Assembly (NCBI RefSeq): GCF_009601685.2
Contig: NZ_CP045701.2
Coordinates: 5,456,001 to 5,520,000 of the forward strand
DNA length: 64,000 nt
From: Pseudomonas brassicacearum
Lineage (GTDB): Bacteria > Pseudomonadota > Gammaproteobacteria > Pseudomonadales > Pseudomonadaceae
Direction of reading: 5' to 3'
Made by a program: the position numbers and the translations under genes
Shown here: piece after piece, positions 44,383 to 55,777 of the stretch
How positions within the stretch are numbered: the stretch's first letter is position 1
Layout: every line of letters starts with the position of its first letter
The notes under the pieces: model-generated
Told to the model about the DNA's origin: nothing
The model's input: the letters and a program-made list of their open reading frames with translations, nothing else
Database searches by the model: none

Positions 44383-46482
44383 ATGCAAACTTTTTTTATC
44401 GCACCCACCGATTTTGGTGTGGGCCTGACCTCCATCAGCCTCGGGCTGGTGCGTACCCTTGAACGGGCCGGGCTGAAAGTCGGCTTTTTCAAACCCATTG
44501 CCCAACCTCACCCCGGCGACACCGGGCCGGAGCGCTCCACCGAGCTGGTGGCCCGCACCCATGGCCTCAAACCGCCGCAGCCCCTGGGCCTGGCCCACGT
44601 AGAGCGCATGCTTGGCGACGGCCAGCTCGATGAGCTGCTGGAAGAAATCATCACCCTTTACCAGCAGGCGGCCATCGGCAAGGACGTGCTGGTCGTCGAA
44701 GGCATGGTCCCGACCCGCAACGCCAGCTACGCCGCCCGGGTCAACCTGCACCTGGCCAAGAGCCTGGACGCCGAGGTCATCCTGGTGTCGGCGCCGGAAA
44801 ACGAAGTGCTGACCGAACTGTCTGGCCGGGTAGAGTTGCAGGCGCAGTTGTTTGGCGGGCCGAAGGACCCGAAAGTCCTCGGGGTGATCCTGAACAAGGT
44901 CCGCACCGACGAAAGCATGGAGGCGTTTTCCGCACGCCTGAAGGAGCACTCGCCTTTACTGCGCAGCGGCGATTTCCGCCTGCTCGGTTGCATCCCGTTT
45001 CGCCCCGAACTCAACGCCCCGCGTACCCGTGACGTGGCCGACCTGATGGGCGCCCAGGTGCTCAACGCCGGCGACTACGAAACCCGGCGCATGAGCAACA
45101 TCATCATTTGCGCCCGCACCATGCGCAACACCGTGGAACTACTCAAGCCCGGCGTGCTGGTGGTGACCCCCGGCGATCGCGACGACATCATCCTGGCCGT
45201 GAGCCTGGCCGCGATCAACGGCGTGCCGCTGGCCGGCCTGCTGCTGACCAGCGACACCCTGCCCGACCCGCGCATCATGGACTTGTGTCGCGGTGCCTTG
45301 CAGGCGGGGTTGCCGGTGCTGTCGGTGAGCACCGGCTCTTATGACACTGCCAACCTGCTCAACAGCTTGAACAAGGAAATTCCCATCGATGACCGCGAAC
45401 GTGCGGAGATCATCACCGATTTTGTCGCCAGTCACCTGGACGCCAAGTGGCTGCACCAGCGCTGCGGTACGCCACGGGAAATGCGCCTGTCGCCGGCAGT
45501 GTTCCGCTATCAGTTGATCCAGCGCGCCCAGGCCGCCAACAAACGCATCGTCCTGCCCGAGGGCAGCGAACCGTTGACCGTCCAGGCCGCCGCCATTTGC
45601 CAGGCCCGGGGCATCGCCCGCTGCGTGTTGCTGGCAAAACCGGCCGACGTCGAGGCGGTGGCCCGTGCCCAAGGTATCGAGCTGCCGCCGGGGCTGGAGG
45701 TTCTCGACCCGGATTCGATTCGCGAGCGTTATGTCGAGCCGATGGTGCGGTTGCGCAAGAGCAAGAGCCTGAACGCACCGATGGCCGAGCAGCAACTGGA
45801 AGACACCGTGGTCATTGGCACCATGATGCTGGCCCTGGATGAAGTGGATGGGCTGGTATCCGGAGTCATCCACTCCACCGCCAACACCATCCGCCCGGCG
45901 TTGCAACTGATCAAGACCGCGCCAGGATGCTCGCTGGTGTCTTCGGTGTTTTTCATGCTGTTTCCCGAAGAAGTGCTGGTCTACGGCGACTGCGTGATGA
46001 ACCCGCACCCCAGCGCTGCGGAACTGGCGGAAATTGCCCTGCAAAGTGCCGACTCGGCCGCCGCGTTCGGCATCACGCCACGGGTGGCGATGCTCAGCTA
46101 CTCCAGCGGCGAGTCGGCCAGTGGCGAAGAAGTGGAGAAAGTTCGCGAAGCCACCCTGCTGGCCCACGAGGCCCAGCATGGCTTGTTGATCGATGGTCCG
46201 CTGCAATACGACGCCGCCGCCAACGAAACCGTGGCACGGCAATTGGCGCCCAACAGCCAGGTGGCTGGCCGGGCGACGGTGTTCATCTTCCCGGACCTCA
46301 ACACCGGCAACACCACCCACAAGGCCGTGCAACGCAGCGCCGATTGCGTCAGCCTCGGGCCGATGCTGCAAGGCTTGCGCAAACCGGTGAATGACTTGCC
46401 GCGCGGCGCCCAGGTCGACGACATCGTGTACACCATCGCCCTGACCGCGATCCAAGCCGCCAACCGACCTTTGGACATTTAA
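44383..46482 (+). CDS. pta: Phosphate acetyltransferase
   Basis: A 699-residue long-form Pta: N-terminal P-loop/DRTGG regulatory part (about 1-370; FIAPTDFGVGLTSISLGLVR) and C-terminal PTA_PTB catalytic domain (about 375-699; KRIVLPEGSEPLTVQAA, LSYSSGESASGEEVEKV). It interconverts acetyl-CoA and acetyl phosphate. No ackA is adjacent. The stop is followed immediately by the start of the acyltransferase gene. Confidence 0.95.
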   Translation: MQTFFIAPTDFGVGLTSISLGLVRTLERAGLKVGFFKPIAQPHPGDTGPERSTELVARTHGLKPPQPLGLAHVERMLGDGQLDELLEEIITLYQQAAIGKDVLVVEGMVPTRNASYAARVNLHLAKSLDAEVILVSAPENEVLTELSGRVELQAQLFGGPKDPKVLGVILNKVRTDESMEAFSARLKEHSPLLRSGDFRLLGCIPFRPELNAPRTRDVADLMGAQVLNAGDYETRRMSNIIICARTMRNTVELLKPGVLVVTPGDRDDIILAVSLAAINGVPLAGLLLTSDTLPDPRIMDLCRGALQAGLPVLSVSTGSYDTANLLNSLNKEIPIDDRERAEIITDFVASHLDAKWLHQRCGTPREMRLSPAVFRYQLIQRAQAANKRIVLPEGSEPLTVQAAAICQARGIARCVLLAKPADVEAVARAQGIELPPGLEVLDPDSIRERYVEPMVRLRKSKSLNAPMAEQQLEDTVVIGTMMLALDEVDGLVSGVIHSTANTIRPALQLIKTAPGCSLVSSVFFMLFPEEVLVYGDCVMNPHPSAAELAEIALQSADSAAAFGITPRVAMLSYSSGESASGEEVEKVREATLLAHEAQHGLLIDGPLQYDAAANETVARQLAPNSQVAGRATVFIFPDLNTGNTTHKAVQRSADCVSLGPMLQGLRKPVNDLPRGAQVDDIVYTIALTAIQAANRPLDI

Positions 46483-47394
46483 ATGCTGGATTTCCTGCCC
46501 GCTCCACTGCGGGGCGTGATTGCCTCGCTGCTGTTGGCGCTGAACACTATCGCCTGCTGCACGCCGCTGTTCATCGTGGCGATTTTCAAATTGCTGCTGC
46601 CCTTCCCCGCCGCCCAGCGCTTCACCGATTGGTTGATGAGCCACATCCACGAGGCCTGGATCAGCAACAACAAGGCCTGGATGACCCTGCTGCGTCGCAC
46701 CCGCTGGCACCTCAGCGGCCTGGAGGGCCTGGACTACCAGCATTCGTACCTGATCACCAGCAACCACCAGAGCTGGGTCGACATCATGGTGTTGCAGTAC
46801 GTACTGAACCGACGCATCCGGCCGTTGAAGTTTTTCCTCAAGCAGCAACTGATCTGGGTGCCGGTGATCGGCCTGGCTTGGTGGGCACTGGGGTTCCCGT
46901 TCATGAAGCGTTACTCCAAGGCGTACCTGGAAAAGCATCCGGAAAAGAAAGGCAAGGACCTGGAAACCACCCGCAAGACCTGCGCGAAGTTTCGCAACAA
47001 CCCCGTGGGCATTTTCAATTTTGTCGAAGGCACGCGCTTCACCGAAGGCAAGCATGCCCAGCAGCAGTCACCGTTCCGCTACCTGCTCAAGCCCAAGGCT
47101 GGCGGCATCGCGTTTGTACTCGATGCCATGGGTGAGCAACTGGAGTCGATCATCAACGTGACCATTCATTATCCGGGCGGTCGTCCGGGGTATTGGGATT
47201 TGCTCTGCGGCAACGTTGCAGAGGTGGTGGTGCATTTCCAGGAACTGAAGATCCCACCGCAGTTCATTGGCAAGAACTACGATCAGGATGGCGTATATCG
47301 CCTGGAGTTCCAGGGTTGGATCAACCAGTTGTGGCAGGACAAGGATGCGTTGCTTGCGCAGATGCACCGGGAGTATCCAAGCCCCCACAGTTGA
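46483..47394 (+). CDS. Acyltransferase, YihG/PlsC-like
   Basis: A 303-residue membrane-associated acyltransferase. The HX4D motif is NHQSWVDIMV and the second block is FVEGTRFTEG. The N-terminus has one or two hydrophobic helices. It probably transfers an acyl chain to lysophosphatidic acid. Starts directly after the pta stop, so the pair is co-translated; the functional link is unclear. Followed by a strong terminator. Confidence 0.9.
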   Translation: MLDFLPAPLRGVIASLLLALNTIACCTPLFIVAIFKLLLPFPAAQRFTDWLMSHIHEAWISNNKAWMTLLRRTRWHLSGLEGLDYQHSYLITSNHQSWVDIMVLQYVLNRRIRPLKFFLKQQLIWVPVIGLAWWALGFPFMKRYSKAYLEKHPEKKGKDLETTRKTCAKFRNNPVGIFNFVEGTRFTEGKHAQQQSPFRYLLKPKAGGIAFVLDAMGEQLESIINVTIHYPGGRPGYWDLLCGNVAEVVVHFQELKIPPQFIGKNYDQDGVYRLEFQGWINQLWQDKDALLAQMHREYPSPHS

Positions 47395-47415
47395 CCGAGT
47401 TGCTCTCTGGAAATG

Positions 47416-47453
47416 AAAAAGCCCGCAGATGATCACTCATCTGCGGGCTTTTA
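47416..47453. terminator. Bidirectional terminator between acyltransferase and cysNC
   Basis: A 15-bp stem (AAAGCCCGCAGATGA / TCATCTGCGGGCTTT) with loop TCAC between converging genes, flanked by A and T runs. Confidence 0.9.
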
Positions 47454-47469
47454 GTTACGGCGGCGAACC

Positions 47470-49368
47470 TTAGATCGCCCCACGCTGGCGCAGCAGATCG
47501 AGCACCTGCTTGACGCTCTCTTCCAACGACAGCGACTGGGTATCGATCACCAGATCGGCATCCAGCGGCACGTCATACGGGAAGGATTCGCCCGGGATGT
47601 TGTCGCCAGCGGCGGCATACAGGCCTTGCGGATCACGCTGGGCACACACCGTTGGCGAGGCCTGGACGTAGACCGTCAGCAGACGCTCCTTGCCGATCAG
47701 CGCCTTGGCCTGTTCGCGGCCTTCGGCATCCGGGGCAACAAACGCGGCGAGGGTCAGCAGGCCGGCTTCGTTGAACTGACGGGCGACGTGAGCCGCACGG
47801 CGCCAGTTCTCGGTACGCCCGGCGCGGTCCTGCGGCAAGCCCTTGTTCAGGTCATGACGCAGGTTCTGGCCATCGAGGACAAAGACCGCACGGCCCGAGT
47901 CGAACAACTTGCGCTCGACCGCATAGGCCAGCGTGCTTTTGCCAGCGCCCGACAGGCCGCTGAACAGGACCGTGGCCGGCTGCTGGCCGAAGCGCTGGGC
48001 GCGTTCTTCCACCGACACATGGGCCAGCTTGCCGTGGTGCGTGCTGCTGCCGTGAGCCAGCGGCTGGGCGACGATCATGCCGGCACCGACCGTGCCGTTG
48101 GTCAGGCGATCGATGACGATGAACGCGCCGGTGGTGCGGTTGCTCTCGTAACCGTCCAGGGCGATCGGCGCATCCAGGGCGATTTTCACCTGGCCGATTT
48201 CGTTGAGTTGCAACGCGTTGGCCGGACCTTCTTCAAGGGTGTTCACGTCCACCTTGTTGACGATGCTGGCAATCGAGCCCGGCACGTAGCTGGTGGCACG
48301 CTTGATGTCGTATTTCTTGCCCGGCAGCATCGGTTCTTCGGCCATCCATACCAGCATCGCTTCAAAGCTGTCGGTGACCGGTGGCACGTTGTCGGCATGC
48401 ACCAGCAAGTCGCCCCGGGAGATGTCGATTTCGTCTTCCATGGTCAGCGTGACCGCCTGGCCAGGGCCTGCGTGTTCCAGCTCGCCTTCGAAGGTGACGA
48501 TGGATTTCACGCGGCTGCTCTTGCCCGATGGCAACACCACCACTTCGTCGCCCTTGTGCACGATGCCGCTGGCGAGGGTGCCGGCGAAACCGCGGAAGTT
48601 CAGGTTCGGACGGTTGACGTACTGCACCGGGAAGCGCAGGTCGGTGAAGTTGCGGTCGCCCGCCACTTCCACGGTCTCGAGGATTTCCATCAGCGACTGG
48701 CCGGTGTACCACGGCGAACGCTCGGACTTGTTCACCACGTTGTCGCCCTTGAGGGCGGACATCGGCACGAAGTGCATGGTGGTGGGCTTCATCTTCAAGC
48801 CTTCGGCGAACTTCAGGTAGTCGGCCTTGATCGACTCGAACACGCCCTGGTCGAAGTCCTTGAGGTCCATCTTGTTGATGGCCACGACGATGTGCTTGAT
48901 GCCCAACAACGAGGCGATGAAGCTGTGGCGACGGGTCTGGGTCTGCACGCCGTAGCGGGCGTCCACCAGGATGATCGCCAGGTCACAGGTGGAGGCACCG
49001 GTGGCCATGTTGCGGGTGTACTGCTCATGGCCGGGGGTATCGGCGATGATGAACTTACGCTTGGCGGTGGAGAAATAGCGGTAGGCGACATCGATGGTGA
49101 TGCCTTGCTCGCGCTCGGCCTGCAGGCCGTCGACCAGCAACGCCAGGTCGATGTCGTCACCGGTGGTGCCGACTTTCTTCGAATCGCGGGTGATGGCTTC
49201 CAGATGATCTTCGTAGATCATCTTGGAGTCGTGCAGCAGGCGCCCGATCAGGGTGCTCTTGCCGTCGTCGACGTTACCGCAGGTCAAAAAACGCAGCAGC
49301 TCTTTGCGCTCGTGCTGGCCCAGGTAGGCGAGGATGTCCTCGCTGATCAAATCAGATTGATGCGACAT
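47470..49368 (-). CDS. cysNC: Sulfate adenylyltransferase subunit 1 / APS kinase fusion
   Basis: A 632-residue fusion. The N-terminal GTPase half (about 1-440) has P-loop [26 protein letters not shown] and [11 protein letters not shown]. The C-terminal APS kinase (about 445-632) has its own P-loop [11 protein letters not shown] near residue 470. It works with CysD to make APS and then PAPS in sulfate assimilation. AGGGG precedes the ATG. It starts nine bases after cysD. Confidence 0.96.
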   Translation of the reverse strand: MSHQSDLISEDILAYLGQHERKELLRFLTCGNVDDGKSTLIGRLLHDSKMIYEDHLEAITRDSKKVGTTGDDIDLALLVDGLQAEREQGITIDVAYRYFSTAKRKFIIADTPGHEQYTRNMATGASTCDLAIILVDARYGVQTQTRRHSFIASLLGIKHIVVAINKMDLKDFDQGVFESIKADYLKFAEGLKMKPTTMHFVPMSALKGDNVVNKSERSPWYTGQSLMEILETVEVAGDRNFTDLRFPVQYVNRPNLNFRGFAGTLASGIVHKGDEVVVLPSGKSSRVKSIVTFEGELEHAGPGQAVTLTMEDEIDISRGDLLVHADNVPPVTDSFEAMLVWMAEEPMLPGKKYDIKRATSYVPGSIASIVNKVDVNTLEEGPANALQLNEIGQVKIALDAPIALDGYESNRTTGAFIVIDRLTNGTVGAGMIVAQPLAHGSSTHHGKLAHVSVEERAQRFGQQPATVLFSGLSGAGKSTLAYAVERKLFDSGRAVFVLDGQNLRHDLNKGLPQDRAGRTENWRRAAHVARQFNEAGLLTLAAFVAPDAEGREQAKALIGKERLLTVYVQASPTVCAQRDPQGLYAAAGDNIPGESFPYDVPLDADLVIDTQSLSLEESVKQVLDLLRQRGAI

Positions 49369-49377
49369 GACAGCCCC

Positions 49378-50295
49378 TTAGAAATAACCTTGACGTTTTT
49401 TATCTTCCATCGAGCCTGCGCCATCGTGGTCGATGACCCGGCCCTGGCGCTCGGAAGTTCGCGTCAGGAGCATTTCCTGAATGATGTCCGTCAGGCTTTC
49501 GGCCTCGGACTCCACCGCGCCCGTCAATGGGTAGCAGCCAAGGGTACGGAAACGCACTTTTTTCTTGACGATGCGGGCCTTGTCTTCGTCGGACAGGTGC
49601 TCGAGGATGCGCTCGTCGTCGATCATGATCAGCGTGCCGTTCTTCTCGATCACTTCGCGCTCGGCGGCAAAGTACAGCGGCACGATCGGGATGCCTTCGA
49701 GGTAGATGTACTGCCAGATGTCCAGCTCGGTCCAGTTCGACAGCGGGAATACCCGGATCGACTCGCCCTTGTTGACCTTGCCGTTGTAGACGTTCCACAG
49801 CTCCGGGCGCTGGTTCTTCGGGTCCCAGCGGTGCTTGCTGTCGCGGAACGAGTACACGCGCTCCTTGGCGCGGGACTTCTCTTCATCGCGGCGGGCACCG
49901 CCGAACGCGGCGTCGAAACCATATTTGTCCAAGGCCTGCTTGAGCCCTTCGGTCTTCATGATGTCGGTGTGCTTGGCACTGCCGTGGGTGAACGGGTTGA
50001 TGCCCTGCGCCACGCCGTCCGGGTTCACATGAGTGATCAGGTCCAGGCCCAGTTCCTCGACCATGCGATCGCGGAACTTGTACATTTCCTGGAATTTCCA
50101 GCGGGTGTCGACGTGCATCACCGGAAACGGCAGCTTGCCGGGGAAAAACGCCTTGCGTGCCAGGTGCAGCATCACGGCGGAGTCTTTACCGATGGAGTAA
50201 AGCATCACCGGGTTATCGAACTCGGCGGCCACCTCGCGGATGATGTGGATGCTTTCCGCCTCCAGCTGTTTCAGATGCGTCAGTTTGTCGACCAT
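49378..50295 (-). CDS. cysD: Sulfate adenylyltransferase subunit 2
   Basis: A 305-residue PP-loop ATPase ([19 protein letters not shown], the SGGKDS-type motif in its CysD form) that adenylates sulfate. The C-terminal tail EDKKRQGYF is characteristic. First gene of cysD-cysNC. The expected CysB-dependent promoter would lie in the 50296-50345 stretch, but I assign no site. Confidence 0.96.
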   Translation of the reverse strand: MVDKLTHLKQLEAESIHIIREVAAEFDNPVMLYSIGKDSAVMLHLARKAFFPGKLPFPVMHVDTRWKFQEMYKFRDRMVEELGLDLITHVNPDGVAQGINPFTHGSAKHTDIMKTEGLKQALDKYGFDAAFGGARRDEEKSRAKERVYSFRDSKHRWDPKNQRPELWNVYNGKVNKGESIRVFPLSNWTELDIWQYIYLEGIPIVPLYFAAEREVIEKNGTLIMIDDERILEHLSDEDKARIVKKKVRFRTLGCYPLTGAVESEAESLTDIIQEMLLTRTSERQGRVIDHDGAGSMEDKKRQGYF

Positions 50296-50457
50296 GGCTA
50301 CTCACGAAAACATTCTTATGAACGGCCAGCGGGCCGTGTTCGAGCGGGGAATCCTAGCACAGCGACCTCTTCTAATCAGGGCGCCAACTAGATCGAAACA
50401 GCATATGGATATGCCTGCCGGTTCGGGCATTGCAGTGAATTTTGTGGGAGGCAGTGA

Positions 50458-50540
50458 CCCCTGTGGGAGCAAAGCTTGCTCGCGATAGCGGCGTTGCTTG
50501 TGCCGACGTCATCGCGAGCAAGCTTTGCTCCCACAGGCCC
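50458..50540. repeat. REP doublet
   Basis: CTGTGGGAGCAAAGCTTGCTCGCGATAGCG and inverted CATCGCGAGCAAGCTTTGCTCCCACAGG about 20 bases apart, in the 270-bp gap cysD-Nif3. Confidence 0.8.
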
Positions 50541-50565
50541 GCTTCCACATTTGGTTCAGCGTTAG

Positions 50566-51324
50566 TCAGATCGGATTCGGGCAATCGATGAAGATGTGCT
50601 CCAGGGCAAAGCGTCGCGCCAGGTAGTCACCCAGCGCCTGGATGCCATAGCGTTCGGTCGCATGATGCCCGGCGGCGATGAAGCTGATGCCATTTTCCCG
50701 CGCGCTGTGGAACGTCTGCTCCGATGCCTCGCCGCTGAGGAACAGGTCGACGCCGGCCAGCACCGCCTGATCGATATACCCCTGGCCGCCACCGGTGCAC
50801 CAGCCGACCCGGCGAATTATCTGCTCGCCTTCGATCAGCAAGGGCTCGCGACCCAAGGTTTGCTGGACCTTGCGCGCGAAATCCCGCGCCGTCATCGGTT
50901 CGGACAGGGAGCCGACCAGGCCGACGATCTTGGGGTTGTCCGGATCCAGCGGCCCTTCGACGGTGATGTCCAACTGGCGGGCCAACTGCACGTTGTTGCC
51001 CACCTCCGGGTGCAGGTCCAGGGGCAAGTGGTAGGCCAGCAGGCTGATGTCATGCCTGAGCAACGTCTTGAGGCGACGCTGTTTCATGCCGGTGATGCAA
51101 GGGTTTTCGCCCTTCCAGAAATAACCGTGGTGCACCAGCACCAGGTCGGCCTCGGCCTCGACGGCAGCGTCAAGCAAGGCCTGGCTGGCGGTGACGCCGC
51201 TGACAATGCGCATCACCTGGGGCGCGCCTTCGACCTGCAGGCCGTTGGGGCAGTAATCGGCAATCCGGCTGCTGGTCAGGTAACGGTCCGCTTCTTCAAC
51301 CAGGGTGTTCAGGGCTACGGCCAT
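50566..51324 (-). CDS. Nif3-family dinuclear metal-centre protein
   Basis: A 252-residue Nif3/YbgI/DUF34 protein. Metal-binding His residues are visible in VLVHHGYFWKGENP and in FIAAGHHATERYG, and YCPNGLQVEG is a family hallmark. Proposed roles include metallochaperone or GTP cyclohydrolase-like activity, none proven. AGGAG lies ahead of the ATG. Divergent from algW, as in P. aeruginosa (PA4445-PA4446). Confidence 0.9.
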   Translation of the reverse strand: MAVALNTLVEEADRYLTSSRIADYCPNGLQVEGAPQVMRIVSGVTASQALLDAAVEAEADLVLVHHGYFWKGENPCITGMKQRRLKTLLRHDISLLAYHLPLDLHPEVGNNVQLARQLDITVEGPLDPDNPKIVGLVGSLSEPMTARDFARKVQQTLGREPLLIEGEQIIRRVGWCTGGGQGYIDQAVLAGVDLFLSGEASEQTFHSARENGISFIAAGHHATERYGIQALGDYLARRFALEHIFIDCPNPI

Positions 51325-51428
51325 GAAAAGACTCCTAAATATCCCGTTCAGAGGCGCGCGCGGCCTCGTATAATGCGCGACATTATGGGCGGTCTCATAC
51401 CGCCTGCAACCTTTGTAGGACGTGCTTA

Positions 51429-52589
<1,161 letters not shown>

Positions 52590-52610
52590 GCCGCGTCATA
52601 CGCCGGGCTC

Positions 52611-52745
52611 TGTAGGAGCTGCCGAAGGCTGCGATCTTTTGATCTTGATCTTGATCTTTCACTTGGGACTCAAGTGTCTGGGGAAAGATCGCAGCCTCGT
52701 TGCACTCGACAGCTCCTACACTGCTCCTACGCTGCGCCTACACAG
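52611..52745. repeat. B-family repeat
   Basis: TGTAGGAGCTGCCGAAGGCTGCG, then GATCTTTT and two GATCTT units (52634-52658), CACTTGGGACTCAAGTGTCTGG, GAAAGATCGCAGCCTCGTTGC, and a final CAGCTCCTACA with two worn tandem copies. Confidence 0.85.
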
Positions 52746-52801
52746 GTCCAGCGGGGGCGTGTTTTCCCAGCGAAGGAACCACGCCCGATTGGCAAATCAG
52801 A

Positions 52802-52820
52802 AATAGCATAAATTCTCATT
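52802..52820. promoter_or_regulatory. Fur-like box upstream of the TonB-dependent receptor
   Basis: On the - strand the sequence reads AATGAGAATTTATGCTATT, with its first nine bases identical to the left half of a Fur box (AATGAGAAT) and the right half only partly matching. It lies about 45 bases before the receptor ATG in an A/T-rich stretch, a usual place for iron control. Moderate match only. Confidence 0.45.
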
Positions 52821-52865
52821 AGTAGTGTTATATTGTTTCAATTCTAAAAATTGGAACAACATAAC

Positions 52866-54971
52866 ATGTCATCCCTCAAACGGATTTCTCTCGCCAGCTT
52901 GGCTTTGGGTCTGCTGGGCGATCCGGCCTACGCCGAAGAAACCCAGCCCTTGGAACTGGACGCCATCACCGTGACGTCCGACTATGAATCCGCCACCGGG
53001 CCTGTCACTGGCTATCGCGCCACCCGCTCTGCCAGTGCCACCAAAACCGACACGGCCCTGCGCGACATCCCGCAATCGATCAGCGTGATTCCCGCCAGCG
53101 TGCTCAAGGACCTGGGCAGCACCAACATCGAGCGGGCATTGGAATACGCTGGCGGCGTGTCGAAGCAGAACAACTTCGGCGGCCTGACACTCTACGAGTA
53201 CAGTGTGCGCGGCTTCACGACGTCGGAGTTCTACAAGGACGGGTTCAGCGCCAACCGAGGGTATCCGAGCACGCCGGACGCGGCGAACATCGAACGCATC
53301 GAAGTGCTCAAGGGCCCGGCCGCCAGCCTGTATGGCCGGGGCGATCCCGGTGGTACGGTGAACATTGTTACCAAGAGACCCCAGCCGGAAGCCTTCACCA
53401 CCTTGCAAACCAGCGCCGGCAGTTGGGATCGCTACCGCACCGCACTGGACGTCAACACGCCACTGGATACCGAAGGCAACCTGTTGTCGCGGGTCAACCT
53501 GGCGGTCGAGGACAACAACAGCTTTCGCGATCACGTCGACAGCAAGCGCGTCTTCGTCGCACCCTCCCTCAGTTGGCAATTGAACCCCGACACCCGGTTG
53601 CTGGTGGAAAGCGAAATCGTGCGCCACAGCTCGACGTTCGACCGTGGCATCGTCGCCCCGAACAACCGCTGGAGTGGTGTCTCCCGCTCGACTTTTTTGG
53701 GCGAGCCCAACGACGGCGACATCGACAATCACAACAACATGCTCCAGGCCGCCCTCGAACATCAGCTCAACGACACCTGGCAACTGCGCCTGGCCAGCCA
53801 TTACAAGCAGGGTGAACTCTGGGGCTTTGCCTCCGAAGCACGACCGCTGAATGCCGACGGCCACACACTGAACCGCCGCTATCGCGAGCGCGACAACAAT
53901 TGGCACGACAGCATCACCCAACTGGAATTGCGTGGCCTGTTCGACCTCGGCCCGTGGCAGCACGAACTGCTGATCGGCAGCGAATACGAGGACTACCGCA
54001 AGAACGAGCGCGTGACCACCATCAACGGTGGCACTTATCCCATCGACATCTATCAACCGGTCTACGGCCAGCCGAAGCCTGATGGCAAACGTACCGGCAC
54101 CGATTTTTTCGAGCGTGTGCAAAGCCGCGCGCTGAACCTTCAGGACCAGATCGTCTTCACCGACAAGCTGCGGGGCATGCTCGGCGTGCGTTACGAGCAT
54201 TTCGAGCAGAGCATCGACGACCACACCACCAACGTCACCAGCCGCCAACGTCACGACGCCCTGACGCAGCGGGCCGGCCTGCTGTATCAACTGACGCCTG
54301 AAGTCGGCCTGTTCGCCAACGCCTCCACCTCGTTCAAGCCCAATAACGGCCTGGATGCCGACAGCAAAACCTTCGATCCCGAGGAAGGTGTCGGCTACGA
54401 AGTAGGGATCAAGAGCGAGTTGTTCGACGACCGCCTGAGCACCACCCTGGCGGCGTTCCATATAGAAAAGGAAAACGTCCTGGCTCAGGTCGCGGGGACT
54501 GATTTCTACAGTGCCATGGGCAAGGCCCGCAGCCAGGGCATCGACCTGCAATTCAGCGGGCAAGTGACCGACGCCGTGCGGGTGATCGGCGCCTATGCCT
54601 ACATCGATGCCGAAGTGACCCAGGGTGACGAGCAAATCCCCACGGGCAGCCGGATCCTCGGCGTCGCCAAACACAGCGCCAGCCTGCTGGGCGTCTACGA
54701 ATTCCAGAACGGGCACCTGCGCGGTTCGGATGTCGGCGCGGCGTTCACGTATGTCGGCGATCGCTCGGGCGAAGCCGGCAAGGATTTCGAACTGCCGGCC
54801 TACCACACCGTGGATCTGCTGGCTCATTACAAAGCCAGCGACAACGTCACCGTGGGCCTGAACCTGAACAACGTCTTCGACGAAAAATACTACGAGCGCG
54901 CCTACAGCAACTACTGGGTCACCCCCGGCGAGCCGCGCAATTTCACTGTCAGTCTCACCCTTGATCTGTAA
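52866..54971 (+). CDS. TonB-dependent siderophore/metal receptor
   Basis: A 701-residue outer-membrane receptor with signal peptide (about 1-24; LALGLLGDPAYAEE), plug domain (RIEVLKGPAASLYGRGDPGG, NIVTKRPQ) and barrel ending in Leu (SLTLDL). The plug pattern places it with ferrichrome/siderophore-type receptors. The start at ATG 52866 has GGAAC upstream. A Fur-like box precedes it, and a DUF4198 gene follows with a 13-base gap. Ligand cannot be determined. Confidence 0.9.
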   Translation: MSSLKRISLASLALGLLGDPAYAEETQPLELDAITVTSDYESATGPVTGYRATRSASATKTDTALRDIPQSISVIPASVLKDLGSTNIERALEYAGGVSKQNNFGGLTLYEYSVRGFTTSEFYKDGFSANRGYPSTPDAANIERIEVLKGPAASLYGRGDPGGTVNIVTKRPQPEAFTTLQTSAGSWDRYRTALDVNTPLDTEGNLLSRVNLAVEDNNSFRDHVDSKRVFVAPSLSWQLNPDTRLLVESEIVRHSSTFDRGIVAPNNRWSGVSRSTFLGEPNDGDIDNHNNMLQAALEHQLNDTWQLRLASHYKQGELWGFASEARPLNADGHTLNRRYRERDNNWHDSITQLELRGLFDLGPWQHELLIGSEYEDYRKNERVTTINGGTYPIDIYQPVYGQPKPDGKRTGTDFFERVQSRALNLQDQIVFTDKLRGMLGVRYEHFEQSIDDHTTNVTSRQRHDALTQRAGLLYQLTPEVGLFANASTSFKPNNGLDADSKTFDPEEGVGYEVGIKSELFDDRLSTTLAAFHIEKENVLAQVAGTDFYSAMGKARSQGIDLQFSGQVTDAVRVIGAYAYIDAEVTQGDEQIPTGSRILGVAKHSASLLGVYEFQNGHLRGSDVGAAFTYVGDRSGEAGKDFELPAYHTVDLLAHYKASDNVTVGLNLNNVFDEKYYERAYSNYWVTPGEPRNFTVSLTLDL

Positions 54972-54984
54972 AAGGAAACTCAGC

Positions 54985-55704
54985 ATGAAACACCCCAAGA
55001 CCTTCGCCCTGCTCGGCCTGCTTTTGGCTACACAGGCCTCGGCCCACGGCCTATGGACCGAACAGCGTCGCGGCAACATCGAAGTGATCTACGGCCATGG
55101 CGCCGAAGACAATGCCTTCAAGGCGCAGAAAATCAGCGGTGCCTGGGCCTATGACCTGGGCGGCAAGATGATCCCCGTCACCGTGGAACGCTTGGCGGAC
55201 CACGCCCGCCTGCAACCGCTCAAGCCGCCGGCTGTGCTGGCCGTGGCCCTGGACAACGGCATGTGGTCCCAGACGGCCGACAAGAAGTGGATCAACGAAG
55301 GTCGCAGCAAAGTACCCGGGGCGATCGAATCGACCCATACGTTCAAGTACAGCCTGGCGATCTATGAACCGGGGGCGAAACTACCGACGCTTGCACCGAT
55401 CAAGTTCGTGATCATGCCGGAGGTCGACCCGCTGACCGTAGGCCCGGGCCAGTCACTGCCGGTAAGGGTGCTGCTGGACGGCAAACCGGCGGCCGGTGTG
55501 AAACTGGTGGGTGACTACCGCAGCGCGCCGAACACCGTCTCGACTGAAACCGACGCGCAAGGCCGGGCCAAGGTGCTGGTGCGCAACGAAGGCTTGAATG
55601 TGATCGCGGCGCAGATGGAAATTGCGCTCAAGGACAACAAGGACGTGGCCACCCGTGGCGTGTTCACCTCGTTGACCTTCCTCGGCGAGCCACATCACGA
55701 GTGA
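54985..55704 (+). CDS. DUF4198 exported protein, possible metal-binding partner
   Basis: A 239-residue exported protein with signal peptide (about 1-20, ending LLATQASA) and mature sequence starting HGLWTEQRRG. DUF4198 proteins are periplasmic, with Ig-like segments (VGPGQSLPVRVLLDGKPAAGVKLVGDY), and often lie beside TonB receptors or metal-transport genes. AAGGAAA precedes the ATG. A His right at the predicted mature N-terminus could serve as a metal ligand. Function unproven. Confidence 0.85.
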   Translation: MKHPKTFALLGLLLATQASAHGLWTEQRRGNIEVIYGHGAEDNAFKAQKISGAWAYDLGGKMIPVTVERLADHARLQPLKPPAVLAVALDNGMWSQTADKKWINEGRSKVPGAIESTHTFKYSLAIYEPGAKLPTLAPIKFVIMPEVDPLTVGPGQSLPVRVLLDGKPAAGVKLVGDYRSAPNTVSTETDAQGRAKVLVRNEGLNVIAAQMEIALKDNKDVATRGVFTSLTFLGEPHHE

Positions 55705-55777
55705 CGCCCAGAACCTAAAGTGCGGGCTTGCTCCGAGCGGCGATCCGACGATGAGGCCAATACAAGCGCCGAAAAAC

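Noticed and set aside
45139..47055. A 638-residue open frame on the - strand
   Set aside because: Antisense to pta and the acyltransferase gene; no domain.
47626..50391. A 921-residue open frame on the + strand
   Set aside because: Antisense to cysNC and cysD; His/Val/Asp-rich composition typical of a GC-rich shadow frame.
52869..55079. A 736-residue open frame on the - strand
   Set aside because: Antisense to the TonB receptor, which has a signal peptide, plug and barrel.
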